Assembly: GCA_016791445.1 (NCBI GenBank)
Contig: JAEUMP010000018.1
Location: 1 to 58,188 of the forward strand
Reading direction: 5' to 3'
Source of the DNA: Hyphomonadaceae bacterium
Lineage (GTDB): Bacteria > Pseudomonadota > Alphaproteobacteria > Caulobacterales > Aquidulcibacteraceae
DNA: 58,188 nt
The notes beneath the pieces are model-generated. The model made no database searches and was not told where the DNA came from. It was given only the letters and a program-made list of their open reading frames with translations. How positions within the stretch are numbered: the stretch's first letter is position 1; the number at the start of each line of letters is the position of its first letter. Made by a program: the position numbers and the translations under genes. Positions 18,442 through 26,756 of the stretch are shown here, piece by piece.

Positions 18442-18735
18442 ATGATCGGCATCGTTGCGAACATCAAGGTGAAGGACGGCCAGCAGGAGGCGTTCGAGGC
18501 GGTGTTCCGCGATCTTGCGCCTGCCGTTCGCGCCAACGAGCCGGGCTGCCTCCTCTATACGCTCACGCGCAAGCAGGGCTCCACGACGGAATATGTCGTG
18601 ATGGAGCAGTACAAGACGCAGGCCGATCTCGACGCGCACGGCAAGTCCGCGCATTTCGCGCAGTACGCGCCGAAGATGGGACCGTGCCTCGACGGCCGTC
18701 CGGAAATCATCCGCCTCGACGGCATCGATCTCTGA
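18442..18735 (+). CDS. Antibiotic biosynthesis monooxygenase (ABM) domain protein
   Basis: The protein is 97 aa with GGAGG before the ATG. The ABM ferredoxin-like fold pattern is complete: MIGIVANIKVKDGQQEAFE, LYTLTRKQGSTTEYVVMEQY, then a His-containing DLDAHGKSAHFA. Related proteins include YgiN quinol monooxygenase and haem-degrading or polyketide-oxidising enzymes. The short 10-bp gap to the acyl-CoA dehydrogenase suggests cotranscription. Substrate unknown. Confidence 0.88.
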   Translation: MIGIVANIKVKDGQQEAFEAVFRDLAPAVRANEPGCLLYTLTRKQGSTTEYVVMEQYKTQADLDAHGKSAHFAQYAPKMGPCLDGRPEIIRLDGIDL

Positions 18736-18745
18736 GGAGCGCAGA

Positions 18746-19951
18746 ATGGATCTCGCATTTTCGGCCGAGGACCTGAAATTCCGCGACGAAGTCCGCGAAT
18801 GGATCGCGAAGAATTTCGACGCGCACACCAAGGCGATGCAGGCGCAGTCGAAGAACGGCTATCTCGACAAGGAGACGATGGTCGCCTGGCAGAAGAAGCT
18901 CTACGAGCGCGGCTGGATCGCTCCGGACTGGCCGGTGGAGCACGGCGGCGCCGGCTTCACACCCACGCAGCGCTACATCTTCAACATGGAGATGGCCGCC
19001 GCCGGCACGCCGACGCTGTCGCCCATGGGCCTGAAGATGGTGGCGCCGGTCATCATGAAGTTCGGCACCGAGGAGCAGAAGGCCGAGCACCTTCCGAAGA
19101 TCCTCCGCTCGGACGTCTGGTGGTGCCAGGGCTATTCCGAGCCGGGGTCTGGCTCTGATCTCGCCTCGCTGCAGATGAAGGCGGAGCGCGACGGCGATCA
19201 CTACATTTTCAACGGTTCGAAAATCTGGACGACGCACGCGCAATGGGCGGACTGGATCTTCTGCCTTGTGCGCACGAGCCAGGAAAAGAACCGCCAGGAC
19301 GGCATCAGCTTCGTGCTCGCGCGCATGGATACGCCCGGCATCACCGTGCAGGCGCTGCCGACTCTCGACGGACCCATGAAGGGCCAGCAGGAGGTCAATC
19401 AGGTCTTCTTCGACAATGTCCGCGTGCCGGTCTCCAATCGCATCGGCGAAGAGGGCAAGGGCTGGACCTACGCGAAGTATCTGCTCGAATTCGAGCGCGG
19501 CAACGCCTACGCGCCGGGACTGAAGACCGCGCTCGCGAAGGCGAAGCGGCTTGCGCAGTATGAAGGCGTCGACCGCGATCCGGACCTCGCGCGGAAGTTC
19601 GCCGAGATGGAGATCAAGATCGCCGCGCTCGACGCGACGGAGTTGCGGTTGTTCTCGTCGCTCTCGGCGGGCAAGTCGATCGGTGCCGCGTCGTCGATGC
19701 TCAAGTGCGCCGGCTCCGAGGCGCAGCAGGAAATCTCCGAACTCGCGCTTGAAGCGATCGGCGCCTACGCGGCGCCCTTCGTCGAGGACACCTGGGCGGA
19801 ACTGAATGGGCGTTCCAACGCGCCGCGCCCGGGGCCGGACTACGCTGCGCCTGTCGCGCCTTCCTATTTCAACTACCGCAAGACCTCGATCTATGCGGGC
19901 TCGAACGAAGTGCAACGCAACATCATGGCGAAGATGGTGCTGGGGATCTGA
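18746..19951 (+). CDS. Acyl-CoA dehydrogenase
   Basis: A 401-aa FAD flavoprotein. It has GYSEPGSGSDLASLQ (the FAD/substrate signature), KIWTTHAQWADW, the C-terminal YAGSNEVQRNIMAKMVLG segment and an N-terminal LKFRDEVREWI helix. The length fits short/medium-chain or side-chain dehydrogenases. The GSNEVQRN region keeps family shape, but the usual MCAD base Glu (YEGT) is Ala (YAGS), so the catalytic base must sit elsewhere, as in isovaleryl-CoA-like enzymes. It follows the ABM gene and is closed by a strong terminator. Confidence 0.93.
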   Translation: MDLAFSAEDLKFRDEVREWIAKNFDAHTKAMQAQSKNGYLDKETMVAWQKKLYERGWIAPDWPVEHGGAGFTPTQRYIFNMEMAAAGTPTLSPMGLKMVAPVIMKFGTEEQKAEHLPKILRSDVWWCQGYSEPGSGSDLASLQMKAERDGDHYIFNGSKIWTTHAQWADWIFCLVRTSQEKNRQDGISFVLARMDTPGITVQALPTLDGPMKGQQEVNQVFFDNVRVPVSNRIGEEGKGWTYAKYLLEFERGNAYAPGLKTALAKAKRLAQYEGVDRDPDLARKFAEMEIKIAALDATELRLFSSLSAGKSIGAASSMLKCAGSEAQQEISELALEAIGAYAAPFVEDTWAELNGRSNAPRPGPDYAAPVAPSYFNYRKTSIYAGSNEVQRNIMAKMVLGI

Positions 19952-19973
19952 GGTCGGTCACGCGCCGAAAAAG

Positions 19974-20009
19974 AAAAGGCGGCTTCTCCATCTGGAGAGC
20001 CGCCTTTTT
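19974..20009. terminator. Bidirectional intrinsic terminator
   Basis: The hairpin has arms AAAAGGCGGC...TCTCC and GGAGAGCCGCCTTTTT with a 4-nt ATCT loop and a single bulged T. Runs of A on the left and T on the right make it functional for both strands. It sits between the convergent acyl-CoA dehydrogenase and M16 peptidase genes. Confidence 0.88.
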
Positions 20010-20029
20010 CGTGTCTTCGGCCTGAAAAG

Positions 20030-22894
20030 TCAGGGGGCGGGCTTCGGCGTCACGACGATGCGCACCGCCTTGTCGTTGACGAACGTCGCGCGCGCCGCAG
20101 CGATGATCTCTTCCTTCGTGATCGCTTCGACGTCGCTCACCCGCGTGCGCATGAGATCGAAGCGGCGAGGATTGGTCTGCGCATCCTGCAGCACCGCCAC
20201 CCAATAGCCGTTCGTCCGCTCCGAGGTGCGCAGACGGTCGATGACCGGCGCGCGGGCGCGCACGATGCTGTCGGCGTCGATCCGTCCCTCGCGCAGTTCT
20301 GCGGTGATCTTGTCGACCGTCGTCCAGAAGCGCGCGATGTCGCCCGGCGGGGTTTCCACTTGTGCGGCCACATAGCCGTAGCCTGCGAAGGTCTGGGAGA
20401 GATCCTCTTCGGTCTGCGGCGAGTAGGTTGCGCCGAGTGCTTCGCGGTACTCTTCCGTCAGGCGGTCGTCGAGAATGGTCAGCGCCAGCCTGACCGCGCG
20501 CGCCTTTCGGGCGTCGGCGAAGTCGATGGACGGCCACGCAATGTACGCCACCGCCTGATCCGCGCGGCCTTCGTGCGTCCACTGCAGCGGTTGCGGCGTT
20601 GGCGCGGGGAAGAGGATATTGCGCACGCGCTCGGGCGTTTCGGTGCGGGCCGGCAGCGCGCCGAACGTCTTGCCGACGGCGGCGATGACGGCGCCCGGAT
20701 CGAAGTCGCCGACCACGGAGATTTCCAGCGGCCGTGTTTTCAGCGGTCCCTCGATCAGGCGACGGAAGTCGCTGATGTCCAGCGCCTTTGCCTGCTCGAG
20801 CGTCGGGAATGCCCAGCGGCTGTCGCCGCGACGGAGATAGGCGCCGCTGTCGCGATCGAGCACGCGGCCCGGCGCGGTGGCATATTGGCGGATGAAGTTC
20901 TCGGCAGACGCCTTGATGCGCGCCAGACCGTCAGGCCGGAACGCCGGATCGCTCACCTGCGCGGCCAGCAATTGCATCTGCAGATCGAGGTCTTCCGCGC
21001 GCGTGCGTCCGGAAACGATGAACTCGTCCTCGCCGAACCCGAAGCTTGCGCCAACGACCTTGCCAGCCGTCGCGCGCTCGATCTCCTCGCGCGTCATCTT
21101 TCCGAGTCCGGCTTCCGCCATCACGAAGGGCGCGAGGATCGGCACGCCGGGCGCGACCGCGTCCGCATAGGCGAGGCCGCCGCGCAGGCGCACGCTCACA
21201 TTGATGCGCTTCTCCTCGTAGGGCGTCTTCTTCAGCGTCAGCAGCACGCCGTTCTGGAAGCGGATGAGATCGAGATCGAACTCTTCGTTGCGCGTGCGCT
21301 GCGCGATCGCGCCGGGCGTGCCGAAATCCGCATAGGCGAACACAGAATCCGACTGCGCTACTGGACGCGTCACACGCTGGCCTGCGCTGGCGCGGTAGGC
21401 GGCGAGAATGGCGGCGTCGCCGCCCTCGATCGCTTCGCTACCGGTCACATAGATGAGGGGCCCCTGTGTGCTGCGTCCGGCGGGGAAAACCGCCTTGAGC
21501 GCCGACGTCACGGCGGCGGCGGTCAGGCCGCGCGTGGCGGCGTTGAAGAGGTCGAGCGACGTCGACGGGTGTGCGAACACCTCGTCCGAGTCGAAGGCGC
21601 CGGCGATCCCGCTGGCGAGGCGGCGCGTGTCGCGTGTCGCGGCGCTTGCGGCGGCGGACTCATAGCCCGCCCGCATGTCGGCGATCTCGCGATCGACTTC
21701 CGATTGCGTGACGCCGAACTGGAGCGCGCGGCGCAGCTCCTGCTCGGCCGCGACCATGCCGGCCCGCCACTGGCCGGGCCGTACATCCACATCAAGCACC
21801 GCCAGCGTGGCGCTTTTCTCGAGTACGGAGCGGGAGACGTCCGCGCTGATGAACGGCGCGTCGGCCTGACGCGCGATCCGCTGCAGGCGGCGGTTCACCG
21901 TGGAGAAGGCGATGCTGCGGACGATCGCCTGCTGCCGCCGCGCGGCGCTGTCGCGCGCGATGTCGGGCGGGCTCACCCAGGTCAGCGAGACGCTGGCGGG
22001 AAGGCCCGCTTCGACCCGATGGCGCGCCTCTGCGCCGCGCCGTGCGGGCGTGCCGTAGGTCGGCGCCGGATCAGCGGGACCGACAGCGGCCCAGTCGGAG
22101 AATTTCGCCTTGATGCGGCTTTCGATGTCGGCGACGTCGATGTCGCCGACGATCACGAGCAACGCCCGCTCGGGCCGGTAGTTGCCCTGGTAGAAGCTGA
22201 CGAATTCGCTGCGAGGCATGGTGCGGATCGTTTCCGGCGTGCCGATGGGCCAACGCGTCACCAGCGGCTGTTCCTTCAGGTAGAAGGAGAAGCGTTCCTT
22301 GATGTTGCGGTATTCCGGCGAGTCGCGCGCGCGCTCTTCCGACAGGATGATGCCGCGTTCGCGGTCGATGGCGGCGGCGTCAAGCGTGAGACGACTCGCG
22401 GTCTCGCGCATGATCATGAGGCCGGTGTCGATGGTCGCCGTGTCCGTTTTCGGCAGGTCGAGCATGTACACCGTCTCGCCGAAAGAGGTGTAGGCGTTGG
22501 TGTCCGGGCCGAAGGCGAGGCCGGCGCGCTGCAGCAGCTTCACCATCTCACCCTCGGGAACGTTTTCGGACCCGTTGAAGTTCATGTGCTCGAGGAAGTG
22601 CGCGATGCCGAGTTGGGCGTCCGACTCCGACATCGAGCCCGCGTCGATGCGAAACCGCACGGCCGCGATTCCCGAAGGCTGGGTGTTGCGCATCAGCGCA
22701 TAGCGCATGCCGTTCGACAGGACCCCGTAGCGCACCGCCGGATCCGGTGCGATGTCCACACCCTCATGCGGCCAGACGGGCGCAGCCTTCTGGGCCGCAG
22801 GCGCAGGCTGACGCGCCTCCAGCGGGACCGGCGCGGCGGAAAGCGCGATGACGGCGAGCGTCGCGGCGAAGGCGGCGCGCAGGATGTTTCTCAT
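20030..22894 (-). CDS. M16 family zinc metallopeptidase, two-lobed, periplasmic
   Basis: The protein is 954 aa with a signal peptide (MRNILRAAFAATLAVIALSA). The inverted zinc motif HFLEH is at residues 99-103, in a GIAHFLEHMNFNG context, and the distal Glu region follows (RGIILSEERARDSP). A second, catalytically silent M16 lobe follows from about residue 550 (PYEEKRINVSVRLRGGLAYA, FVMAEAGLGKMT), then PALEISVVGDFD-like repeats. This is the PqqL/insulysin-like architecture. It is likely an envelope peptidase, but substrates are unknown. It is convergent with the acyl-CoA dehydrogenase. Confidence 0.93.
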   Translation of the reverse strand: MRNILRAAFAATLAVIALSAAPVPLEARQPAPAAQKAAPVWPHEGVDIAPDPAVRYGVLSNGMRYALMRNTQPSGIAAVRFRIDAGSMSESDAQLGIAHFLEHMNFNGSENVPEGEMVKLLQRAGLAFGPDTNAYTSFGETVYMLDLPKTDTATIDTGLMIMRETASRLTLDAAAIDRERGIILSEERARDSPEYRNIKERFSFYLKEQPLVTRWPIGTPETIRTMPRSEFVSFYQGNYRPERALLVIVGDIDVADIESRIKAKFSDWAAVGPADPAPTYGTPARRGAEARHRVEAGLPASVSLTWVSPPDIARDSAARRQQAIVRSIAFSTVNRRLQRIARQADAPFISADVSRSVLEKSATLAVLDVDVRPGQWRAGMVAAEQELRRALQFGVTQSEVDREIADMRAGYESAAASAATRDTRRLASGIAGAFDSDEVFAHPSTSLDLFNAATRGLTAAAVTSALKAVFPAGRSTQGPLIYVTGSEAIEGGDAAILAAYRASAGQRVTRPVAQSDSVFAYADFGTPGAIAQRTRNEEFDLDLIRFQNGVLLTLKKTPYEEKRINVSVRLRGGLAYADAVAPGVPILAPFVMAEAGLGKMTREEIERATAGKVVGASFGFGEDEFIVSGRTRAEDLDLQMQLLAAQVSDPAFRPDGLARIKASAENFIRQYATAPGRVLDRDSGAYLRRGDSRWAFPTLEQAKALDISDFRRLIEGPLKTRPLEISVVGDFDPGAVIAAVGKTFGALPARTETPERVRNILFPAPTPQPLQWTHEGRADQAVAYIAWPSIDFADARKARAVRLALTILDDRLTEEYREALGATYSPQTEEDLSQTFAGYGYVAAQVETPPGDIARFWTTVDKITAELREGRIDADSIVRARAPVIDRLRTSERTNGYWVAVLQDAQTNPRRFDLMRTRVSDVEAITKEEIIAAARATFVNDKAVRIVVTPKPAP

Positions 22895-22990
22895 GGCGAT
22901 GGGTCCCGTGGGGTCAGGCCGACATTGATCGAGTCTCGATATAGCCCGCCCCGCACGGATGAGAAGCAGCGTTCGACAGACGACGGGAAG

Positions 22991-23461
22991 CTACTGTGCT
23001 TTCGCGATGGTCGTCGTCGTCGCCGCCCAAGCGGGAACGGCCACGATGTAGCGTTCCTGCGCTGTCTGGATCTCGCCGGCGTCGTCGATCCAACTGCGGC
23101 TGACCTTGATCACCACGGAACCTTCGCTCTCGGATTCGAGGGCCCACTCGTTGAAATCGCCGAGCTTGTACACCTTGAAATCGTCGTCCGGCGCCTCGGG
23201 CGCGACAGCGAGATAGAGATATTCGCCATTGATCGCGGGGTCGCCGCCGACCACGCCGAAGAGTTTCGCATCGCCGGTCTGCAGACCCTGCACGCGCGAG
23301 ACGTTCGTATCGCGGTGATGGTCGCTGGCTTCGTTGCGGGCCTCGATGGTTTCAGCGGGACCGGCGGGCGTCGCCTGGGCAGCGCTCGCGGTTTTCGGGG
23401 CGGCGCCGTCCGGCGCGCACGCGGCGAGCGCCAACGCGGCGCAAACGATCAACATTCTCAT
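22991..23461 (-). CDS. Lipoprotein of unknown function
   Basis: The protein is 156 aa from the middle of three close ATGs, the one spaced correctly from GGAGGG. The signal MRMLIVCAALALAAC ends in a lipobox. The mature part has a Thr/Ala-rich linker, then GDAKLFGVVGGDPAINGEYLYLA... and a beta-rich SESEGSVVIKVSRSWIDDAGE end. No family recognised. It lies 96 bp upstream of the M16 gene on the same strand and could share its promoter region. Confidence 0.72.
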   Translation of the reverse strand: MRMLIVCAALALAACAPDGAAPKTASAAQATPAGPAETIEARNEASDHHRDTNVSRVQGLQTGDAKLFGVVGGDPAINGEYLYLAVAPEAPDDDFKVYKLGDFNEWALESESEGSVVIKVSRSWIDDAGEIQTAQERYIVAVPAWAATTTTIAKAQ

Positions 23462-23523
23462 GGTCATCCCTCCGGTCCCGTGGCGATACGCTGCCGCGTC
23501 GGAACGCTCCGCGTCAACTGCGC

Positions 23524-24606
23524 TCAGGACCAGCGCCCGCGCACGCGTGCGATGCGGTCGAGGCGTGCGGCGTACAGCGAGATGTCGTGCACCCGCGTCT
23601 GCAGCAGTCGGCGTGAAAACGGCCACAGAAAGAGACTGCGGATCGCGAGGATGATCACCGACCCGGTCGGGCGTTTGCGGATCGGCTTCAGGCGCTTGCC
23701 CTTGAGTAGATACGGCTCGCCCGTGTGCACATAGCCGTTCAGCCAGGACGGCGGCACGAGCGGCACGACGTCGCCGGAATTCACGACGCGATAGTGCGGC
23801 GCCTTCACGATCGCCGGGAAATCGCGACCGCCGACGCGCGGGCTGCCGAAGGTATAGACCGCCGCTATCCGCCCGCCGAGATCGTCGCGTCCGCCGAGCG
23901 CCGCCGACGCCACCAGCGCCACCGCGCCGCCGAGGGAGTGGCCCGTGAGATAAACCGACTTGCCGGGAACGGACTTGATGGCGGCCTGAACGCGGTCCTC
24001 GACGAGCTGATACGCGCTGTAGAAGCCCGCGTGCACGCGGACTTTCTGGGGATGGTTTTCAACGGGCGCACGAGCGACCCCAATGCGGAAGTTGGTCTTG
24101 CGATCGGCTTTGCTGGTGGTGCCGCGGAACGCGACGACGAGAAAATCCTTTGCTTCGACGACGATCGCTTCGGTGTCGTCGACCACGATGGCGTCCACGA
24201 GCTTCAGCCCGCCGTGCGCGACGGCCGCTTCGAGCAGCGGTTTGCGGGCCGGATCCTCGAAAGCGATGTAGGACAGGAGCGACAACTTCGCGAGCAGCGC
24301 TGCCATGCGGTCCGAATACGCCGCGCGACGGCGGGGGATCGCCTCGACGTCATCGGCCCAGATCGGGGCGACGTGGGAGAGCGCCTCGCTCGGCTCCTTC
24401 ATCTCTTCGGAGAAGGCGCTGAGCAGCTTGTCGAACTCGTTCTTCTGGGCCGCTTCGAGTTCAGCGCGCTTGCGCTGATGCTCATCCATCAGCGCTTCCA
24501 GCCGCCGCCGCCGCTGCTGGTATTCGTCGAGCCATTCTTCAGGCTTCTCGAAGAGCTCCTTGAGCGCTGCGAGTGCGGTTTCCGCCCTGCGTCCGTCGTC
24601 CGCCAT
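23524..24606 (-). CDS. Class 3 lipase with N-terminal coiled coil
   Basis: The protein is 360 aa. Residues 10-70 are a highly charged coiled coil (EEWLDEYQQRRRRLEAL). The alpha/beta hydrolase domain follows: VVAFRGTTS (oxyanion loop), GHSLGGAVA with nucleophile Ser224, SGDVVPLVPP with the acid, and VHDISLY with the His, matching the PF01764 lipase triad. No signal peptide is seen, so it is probably cytoplasmic, perhaps associated through the coiled coil. Substrate unknown; tri- or monoacylglycerol is a family guess. Coiled-coil fusion is less usual. Confidence 0.87.
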   Translation of the reverse strand: MADDGRRAETALAALKELFEKPEEWLDEYQQRRRRLEALMDEHQRKRAELEAAQKNEFDKLLSAFSEEMKEPSEALSHVAPIWADDVEAIPRRRAAYSDRMAALLAKLSLLSYIAFEDPARKPLLEAAVAHGGLKLVDAIVVDDTEAIVVEAKDFLVVAFRGTTSKADRKTNFRIGVARAPVENHPQKVRVHAGFYSAYQLVEDRVQAAIKSVPGKSVYLTGHSLGGAVALVASAALGGRDDLGGRIAAVYTFGSPRVGGRDFPAIVKAPHYRVVNSGDVVPLVPPSWLNGYVHTGEPYLLKGKRLKPIRKRPTGSVIILAIRSLFLWPFSRRLLQTRVHDISLYAARLDRIARVRGRWS

Positions 24607-24682
24607 TGTCGCCTCTCCCGGTCACGCGATCCTAGCGGCGACGCGTGACGCTTTCGAGGCTTAGACGCGCGTCGCGCGAAAT

Positions 24683-24704
24683 GCCGGTGACCTGGGTCAC
24701 CGGC
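24683..24704. other. Perfect GC-rich inverted repeat
   Basis: GCCGGTGACC and GGTCACCGGC (10-bp arms) are separated by only TG, just past the stop of the MFE-2-like SDR gene and before the lipase gene. Both flanks also show CGCGCGAA. It would form a strong hairpin in the SDR transcript. A weak ATTT follows on the minus strand, so it is a terminator-like or processing structure rather than a clear intrinsic terminator. Confidence 0.5.
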
Positions 24705-24715
24705 GCGCGCGAAAC

Positions 24716-25624
24716 TCAGCCGCCGGCGAGCTTGCGCATGAACTTCTGGGTCTGGCCGCCGCCGGCGTCGTAGGCTTCCATGCCCTTGGGGTCGGTGATC
24801 CTGGCCCAATTGTCGCGGACTTCCTCGGCGGAGACGCCATCCTTTGTCAGCGCCACGCCGTCGGTCTCGTAGATGCGGGCCACCGCGAAGACGCCCGCGC
24901 CGGCGGTGAGGATCGTGCCGGTCGGCGCGTCTTCCGAGACGAGGTAGGTGACGCCGGGGGTGACGAAGTCCGGCTTCAGCGCTTCGAGCACCTGTTCCGG
25001 GATGCCGATATTGGCGGTCATCCGCGTCGCGGCGACCGGCGAGATGGCGTTGATCTTGATGTTGTTCTTCATGCCCTCGAGCTTCATCGAGTTCATGAAG
25101 CCCACGAGCGAGAGCTTCGCCGCGCCATAGTTCGACTGGCCGAAATTGCCGTAGAGTCCCGTCGACGACGTCGTCACCACGATGCGCCCGTAGTTCTGGG
25201 TCTTCATGATTTCCCAGACCGCCTTCACGGGCTTCACCGTGCCCATCAGGTGCACGGCCATGACGGCTTCGAAATCGGCGATCTCCATCTTGGAGAAGCT
25301 CTTGTCGCGCAGGATGCCGGCGTTCGCGACGAGGATGTCGATGCGGCCCCACTGGTCCATGGTCTGCTTGACCATCGCCGCAACGCCCGCGTCATCGGTG
25401 ACGGATGCGCCGTTGGCGATCGCTTCGCCGCCGGCCGCCTTGATCTCGGCGACGACTTTCTGCGCCGCTTCCGAGCCGCCGCCCGAACCGTCCACCGAAC
25501 CGCCGAGATCGTTCACGACGACTTTCGCGCCGCGCCTGGCGAGATCGATGGCGTGGCAGCGACCAAGGCCGCCGCCGGCGCCGGTGACGATCGCGACCTT
25601 GCCGTCAAACCGAATGTCGCTCAT
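24716..25624 (-). CDS. SDR oxidoreductase, peroxisomal MFE-2-like 3-hydroxyacyl-CoA dehydrogenase
   Basis: The protein is 302 aa with the SDR motifs TGAGGGLGR (residues 14-22), NAGI, a catalytic Ser in TTSST and the YGAAK Tyr-Lys pair. The NDLGGSVDGSGG insertion and the long tail (ARIYETDGVALTKDG, EEVRDNWARI) are characteristic of the dehydrogenase part of peroxisomal multifunctional enzyme type 2 and its bacterial relatives. That enzyme oxidises (R)-3-hydroxyacyl-CoA. A fatty acid or sterol side-chain oxidation role is inferred; the other MFE-2 domains are not adjacent. Confidence 0.88.
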   Translation of the reverse strand: MSDIRFDGKVAIVTGAGGGLGRCHAIDLARRGAKVVVNDLGGSVDGSGGGSEAAQKVVAEIKAAGGEAIANGASVTDDAGVAAMVKQTMDQWGRIDILVANAGILRDKSFSKMEIADFEAVMAVHLMGTVKPVKAVWEIMKTQNYGRIVVTTSSTGLYGNFGQSNYGAAKLSLVGFMNSMKLEGMKNNIKINAISPVAATRMTANIGIPEQVLEALKPDFVTPGVTYLVSEDAPTGTILTAGAGVFAVARIYETDGVALTKDGVSAEEVRDNWARITDPKGMEAYDAGGGQTQKFMRKLAGG

Positions 25625-25727
25625 CGCCTCATGCTCCGTGATGTGTGGCTGAATACTGAGCGCGGTGCTGCCATGCGGGGCTTCCGCCGGTCAAGGCGAT
25701 CACCGGTGACCAATGATCGCGCGACGC

Positions 25728-26756
25728 TCAGCGCGGGAAGGCGAAGGCGCCTGCGGGACGGATCGACACCTGCGCCTCGCCGCCGTCCGGCGGTCCGTCG
25801 CCGGGCGCGGCGTGCCCCCGCCATACGGCGCCGGCGGCCTCCACCAGAACAAGGTCGAACGCGCCCTGGGGCCTGCGTGCGATCACGCGCACCGGCGCGC
25901 CGGACGCGGCGAAGGCGAGCGCTTCGGCCCTGACGACGGCAGTCGCCGGGCCGTCCTGTGCGGCCGTTGAAATCGATCCGAAGGGCGTCGACAGCACGCC
26001 GTTGCGCACCTCGCCCTCAAGGCGGTTGATCGCGCCAAGCGCCGCCGCCGCCTCGGGCGATGCGGGTCTTTCATACAAGTCGCGCGGCGCGTCCGCCTGC
26101 ACGAGACGGCCGTCGCGCAGGATGGCGATCTGGTCGGCGACGTAGAGCGCCTCGTCGGCGTCGTGCGTGACGAAGAGCGTGGTGGCGCCGATGGAGGCGA
26201 CGGCTTCCAGCGTCCGGTCACGGAGATCGGCGCGCAAACCGGGGTCAAGCCCGGAAAACGGTTCGTCCAGCAGCACCGCACGCGGCTTCGGCGCGAGCGC
26301 GCGGGCAAGGGCGACGCGCTGCTGTTCGCCGCCCGACAGTTCGTGGGGATAGGCGTCCGCCCGACGGGCGAGACCGACACGATCGAGCCACGCGCGCGCC
26401 TCTGTTTCGCGCGCGCGCCGCTCCAGCGCCGAAAGTCCGAAGGCCACGTTCTGCGCGGCCGTCATGTGCGGGAAGAGTGCAAAATCCTGGAAGACGAAAC
26501 CGATGCGACGGGATTCAGCCGGCGCCATGGCCTGCGGCGCGGACGCGACGCCGCCGCCGAGGATCACGCGTCCCCCGTCGACGGGCTCAAGACCTGCGAT
26601 GAGGCGCAGCAGCGTGCTCTTGCCGGAGCCGGACGCGCCGAGCAGCGCCGTCACCTTGCCGGCAGGCGCCGTCAGCGTGACGTCATCCACCGCCGCGCGC
26701 CCCGCGAACACGCGGCGCACATTCTCCACGCGCACCTCGTACGGCGCCTCGCTCAT
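25728..26756 (-). CDS. Ferric iron ABC importer, ATP-binding subunit
   Basis: The protein is 342 aa. It has Walker A GASGSGKST, the signature LSGGEQQRV, Walker B VLLDEP and the H-loop THD. The C-terminal regulatory beta domain (after residue about 240) is typical of FbpC/PotA-type importers. The ATG overlaps the permease TGA (ATGA), and the operon order is binding protein, permease, ATPase. It drives uptake of ferric iron across the inner membrane. The Fur-like box 5' of the operon suggests iron repression. Confidence 0.9.
   Translation of the reverse strand: MSEAPYEVRVENVRRVFAGRAAVDDVTLTAPAGKVTALLGASGSGKSTLLRLIAGLEPVDGGRVILGGGVASAPQAMAPAESRRIGFVFQDFALFPHMTAAQNVAFGLSALERRARETEARAWLDRVGLARRADAYPHELSGGEQQRVALARALAPKPRAVLLDEPFSGLDPGLRADLRDRTLEAVASIGATTLFVTHDADEALYVADQIAILRDGRLVQADAPRDLYERPASPEAAAALGAINRLEGEVRNGVLSTPFGSISTAAQDGPATAVVRAEALAFAASGAPVRVIARRPQGAFDLVLVEAAGAVWRGHAAPGDGPPDGGEAQVSIRPAGAFAFPR

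Noticed and set aside
20360-23734. 1124-codon open frame antisense to the M16 peptidase and lipoprotein genes
   Set aside because: Low-complexity, Arg-rich translation with no domain; the opposite strand holds well-supported genes with signal peptides and a terminator.
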